From: Paratinospora sagittata
Lineage: Eukaryota; Streptophyta; Magnoliopsida; Ranunculales; Menispermaceae
NCBI GenBank assembly: GCA_035771175.1
Contig: CM069611.1
Span: 13,732,366 to 13,796,365, forward strand
DNA length: 64,000 nt
Direction of reading: 5' to 3'
A model generated the notes under the pieces. The model saw only the letters and a list, made by a program, of their open reading frames with translations. It was not told where the DNA came from and ran no database searches. Positions 60,821 through 64,000 of this stretch are shown in pieces; within the stretch, counting starts at the first letter, position 1; each line of letters starts with the position of its first letter. The translations under genes and the position numbers were made by a program.

Positions 60821-63800
60821 ATGTTCAAACTTTTAATCGACTATGACCGATGATCCAAACGTAAGTTAAAGCACATGAATTTGCCGATCTTCTCTTCCTC
60901 CTTCTACCGAATTTTGAATTGCTAAAATCAAAATTAAAACGAAAAAGTTATGGTCAATTAAAGTTTACTTACCGATTGTTCATCGAACGGCGTATCATTT
61001 AAGCAATCTATAAGTAAATTTCAAATGATCCTAACGTTTTCATTTTAACTCCGATTTTAGTGATTTAAAATGCGTTTGAAAGAGGAATAAAAGATCTAGC
61101 AAACTTGGTGTTTTAATTACTTTTCGATAACCGGTCCTATTGCTATTAAATGTTCAAACTATTAATTGATCGTGATCAGTCACTGGTGTTCGGAAAGTAA
61201 GTTAAAGCACATGAATTTTTAGATCTTCTCTTCCTCTTTCCACCATATTTTCAATTACTCAAATAAGAGTTAAAACGAAAAAGTTATGGTCATTCAAAGT
61301 TTACTTTTCGATTGTTTACTGAACGGTGTATCATTTCAATAATCGATAACTAAACTTCGAATGGCCCTATTGTTTTTATTTTAACTTCTGTTTTAGTAAT
61401 TTAATATGCGTTGAAAAGAAGAATAAAAGATCTAGTGGACTAGGTGCTTTAAATTACTTTTCGGTAACCGGTGGCTGGTCCCGTTGCTATTAAATGTTCA
61501 AACAATTAATCGACTGTGACTTGTGATCGAAAAGTAAGTTAAAGCACATGAATTTATAGATCTTCTCTTCCTCCTTCCACTGCATTTTTAATTACGTAAA
61601 TCGGAGTTAAAATGAAAAATTTATTGTCATTTAAAGTTTATTTATCGATTGTTCACCGAATGGTGTATCATTTAAGCAATCGATAAGTAAATTTCAAATG
61701 GCCCTAATGTTTTTATTTTAACTATGATTTTAGTTATTTATAATGCTTTTGAAAGAGGAATAAAGGATCTAGTAAAGTATGTGCCTTAATTACTTTTCGG
61801 TAACCGGTCTCGTTGCTATTAAATGTTCAAACTATTAATCAACCGTGATCGGTCACCGGGGTTCAAAAAGTAAGTTAAAGCACATGAATTTTTAGATCTT
61901 CTCTTCCTCTTTCCACCACATTTTCAATTACTCAAATCAGAGTTAAAACGAAAAAGTTATGGTCATTTGAAGTTTACTTATCGATTGTTTACCGAACTGT
62001 ATATCATTTAAGCAATCGATAAGTAAACTTCATATGACTTTAATGTTTTAATTGTAACTCTTATTTTAGTGATTTAAAATGCGTTTAAAAGAGGAATAAA
62101 ATATCTAGTAAACTAGGTGCTTTAATTACTTTTCGATAACCGGTCCCTTTGCTATTAAATGTTCAAACTATTAATTGATCGTGATCGGTCACCGGTTTTT
62201 GGAAAACAAGTTAAAGCACATGAATTTTTAGTTCTTCTCTTCCTCTTTCCCCCACATTTTCAATGACTTAAATCGGAGTTAAAACGAAAAAGTTATGGTC
62301 ATTTGAAGTTTACTTACCGATTGTTTGCCAAACGGTGCATCATTTCAGCAATCGATAAGTAAACTTCAAATGACCCTAACGTTTTCGTTGTACCTCCTAT
62401 TTTAGTGATTTAATATGCGTTGGAAAGAGGAATAAAAGATCTAGTAAACTAGGTGTTTCATATTACTTTCTGGTAATCGGTGACTGGTCCCGTTGCTATT
62501 AAATGTTCAAACTATTAATCGACTTTAACCGGTGATCGAAAAGTAAGTTAAAAGCACATGAATTTGTAAATCTTCTCTTGCTCCTTCCACTGCATTTTGA
62601 TTTAGTCAAATCAGAGTTAAAACGAAAAGGTTATGGTCATTACCGATTGTTTATCCAACGGTGTATCATTTCAACAATCGATAAGTAAACTTCAAATCAC
62701 CCAAACATCTTTCTTTCAACTCCTATTTTAGTGATTTAATAATCACTGGAAAGAGGAAGAAAAGATCTAGTAAACTAGGTGCTTTAAATTAATTTCTGGT
62801 AGCTGGTGACCATTCACCTGTGGTCAAAAAGTAAGTTAATGCAATATATTTGTAGATCTTCTTTCCCTCTTTCCACCGCATTTTCAATTACTCAAATAGG
62901 AGATAAAACGAAAAAGTTATGGTAATTTGAAGGTATATTGATTGTTTACTGAACTGTATATCATTTAAGCAATCGATAAGTAAATTTCAAATGACCATAA
63001 CATTTTAATTTTAACTCCGATTTTAGTGATTTAAAATACGTTTGAAAGAAGAATAAAAGATCTAGTAAACTAGGTGTTTTAATTACTTTTTGTAACAGAT
63101 TTGTCCATCTGTAATGGGGATCACATTGGTGGGGATATAGGTCGATACGTCTCCAGCTTGTGTTGCTATTAAATGTTCAATCTATTAATCGACCGTAACC
63201 GGTCACCGGTGCTCGAAAAGTAAGTTAAAGCACATGAATTTGTAGATCTTGTCTTCCTCATTCCATCGCATTTTCAATTACTCAAATCGGAGTTAAAACG
63301 AAAAAGTTATGGTCATTTAAAATTTACTTACCGATTGTTTACTGAACGGTGTATCATTTAAGCAATCGATAAGTAAATTTCAAATGACCCTAACATTTTC
63401 ATTTTAACTCTGACTTTAGTGTTTTTAAATGCGTTTGAAATATGAATAAAAGATCTAGTAAACTAGTTGTTTTAATTACTTTCTAGTAACCAGTTTCATT
63501 GCTATTAAATGTTTAAACTTTTAATCGACCGTGACCCGTCACCAGTGTTCAAAAAGTAAGTTAAAGCACTTGAATTTGCAGATCTTCTCTTCCTTTTTCC
63601 ACTACATTTTCAATTACTCAAATCGGAGTTAAAACGAAAAAGTTATGGTCATTTAAAGTTTGCTTACTGATTGTTTACCGAACGGTGCATCATTTCAACA
63701 ATCATTAAGTAAACTTCAAATGGCACTAACGTTTTTGTTTTAACTCCTATTTTGGTGATTTAATATGCGTTGGAAAGAAGAATAAAAGATCTAGTAAACT

Positions 63801-64000
63801 ATGTGCTTTAAATCACTTTTCGGTAACCGGTGATCGGTCCCATTGCTATTAAATGTTCAAACTATTAATCGATTGTGATCGGTGATCGGAAAGTAAGTAA
63901 GAGCACATGAATTTGTAGATCTGCTTTTCCTTCTTCCACCTCATTTTGAATTACTAAAATCAGAGTTAAAACGAAAAAGTTATGGTCATTTAAAGTTTAC
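60821..64000 (+). repeat. 336-bp satellite array, block 4
   Basis: Same satellite, same orientation, resuming in the phase interrupted by element C. One monomer is shortened near 62640 and one carries a 65-bp foreign piece (63097-63161). Runs off the end of the window. Confidence 0.95.
63097..63161 (+). other. 65-bp non-satellite insertion
   Basis: Between CTTTTTGTAAC and GTTGCTATTAAATG a monomer carries about 65 bp unlike any other sequence here (starting AGATTTGTCCATCTGTAATG). About 7 bp of satellite are replaced. There are no terminal repeats or target duplication, so it looks like captured filler DNA at a repaired break. Confidence 0.6.

Noticed and set aside
1..64000. Telomeric repeats, 5S/45S rDNA or a centromere-specific CRM element
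   Set aside because: No tract of telomere repeat and no rRNA sequence was seen, and the chromodomain tail looks like Tekay/Del and not like a CRM-type C-terminus. Centromere identity is therefore unproven.

Overview
This window looks like constitutive heterochromatin of a flowering plant, possibly pericentromeric or centromeric. About three quarters of it is one AT-rich satellite of roughly 336 bp, always in the same orientation. The satellite is interrupted by three copies of one Ty3/gypsy LTR retrotransposon family and by one small inverted-repeat element. I see no host gene, rRNA, tRNA gene or CRISPR array. The plant assignment rests on the chromovirus-type pol with a C-terminal chromodomain, the initiator-Met tRNA primer site and an ORF resembling the 'putative plant transposon protein' domain. 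I cannot name the species.

Layout. Satellite 1-3582. Element A, minus strand, 3583-8955: 5' LTR, ORF1 and truncated gag. Satellite 8956-23075. Element B, minus strand, 23076-33910: a head-to-tail composite with one near-complete LTR, one full internal region, the 3' end of a second internal region and two short U3 pieces. Satellite 33911-44380. A 719-bp inverted-repeat element, 44381-45099, with a CTAAC duplication. Satellite 45100-49825. Element C, plus strand, 49826-60815: structurally complete with two LTRs and a 5-bp target duplication. Satellite 60821-64000.

Retrotransposon plan, pooled from the three copies: LTR of 1.1-1.55 kb (TG...CA), Met-tRNA primer site, AT-rich tandem repeats, ORF1, a conserved spacer of about 780 bp ending in a splice-acceptor-like sequence, gag-protease-RT-RNase H-integrase-chromodomain in one reading frame, a small extra ORF after pol, polypurine tract, LTR. 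Every copy carries stops, frameshifts or deletions, so none can encode a full set of proteins. The lineage is most likely Tekay/Del-like chromovirus. ORF1 before gag and the small ORF after pol are the unusual parts.

The most notable structure is in the satellite itself. Each ~336-bp monomer is two related half-units of about 168 bp in opposite orientation, so the array is an alternating palindrome with a dyad centre about every 168 bp. Monomers are organised into 3-, 4- and 5-mer higher-order repeats, including an apparently identical 1.3-kb tandem duplication, and a larger duplication at about 9.2 kb spacing. Several junctions show templated filler, microhomology deletions and hairpin-copying signatures.
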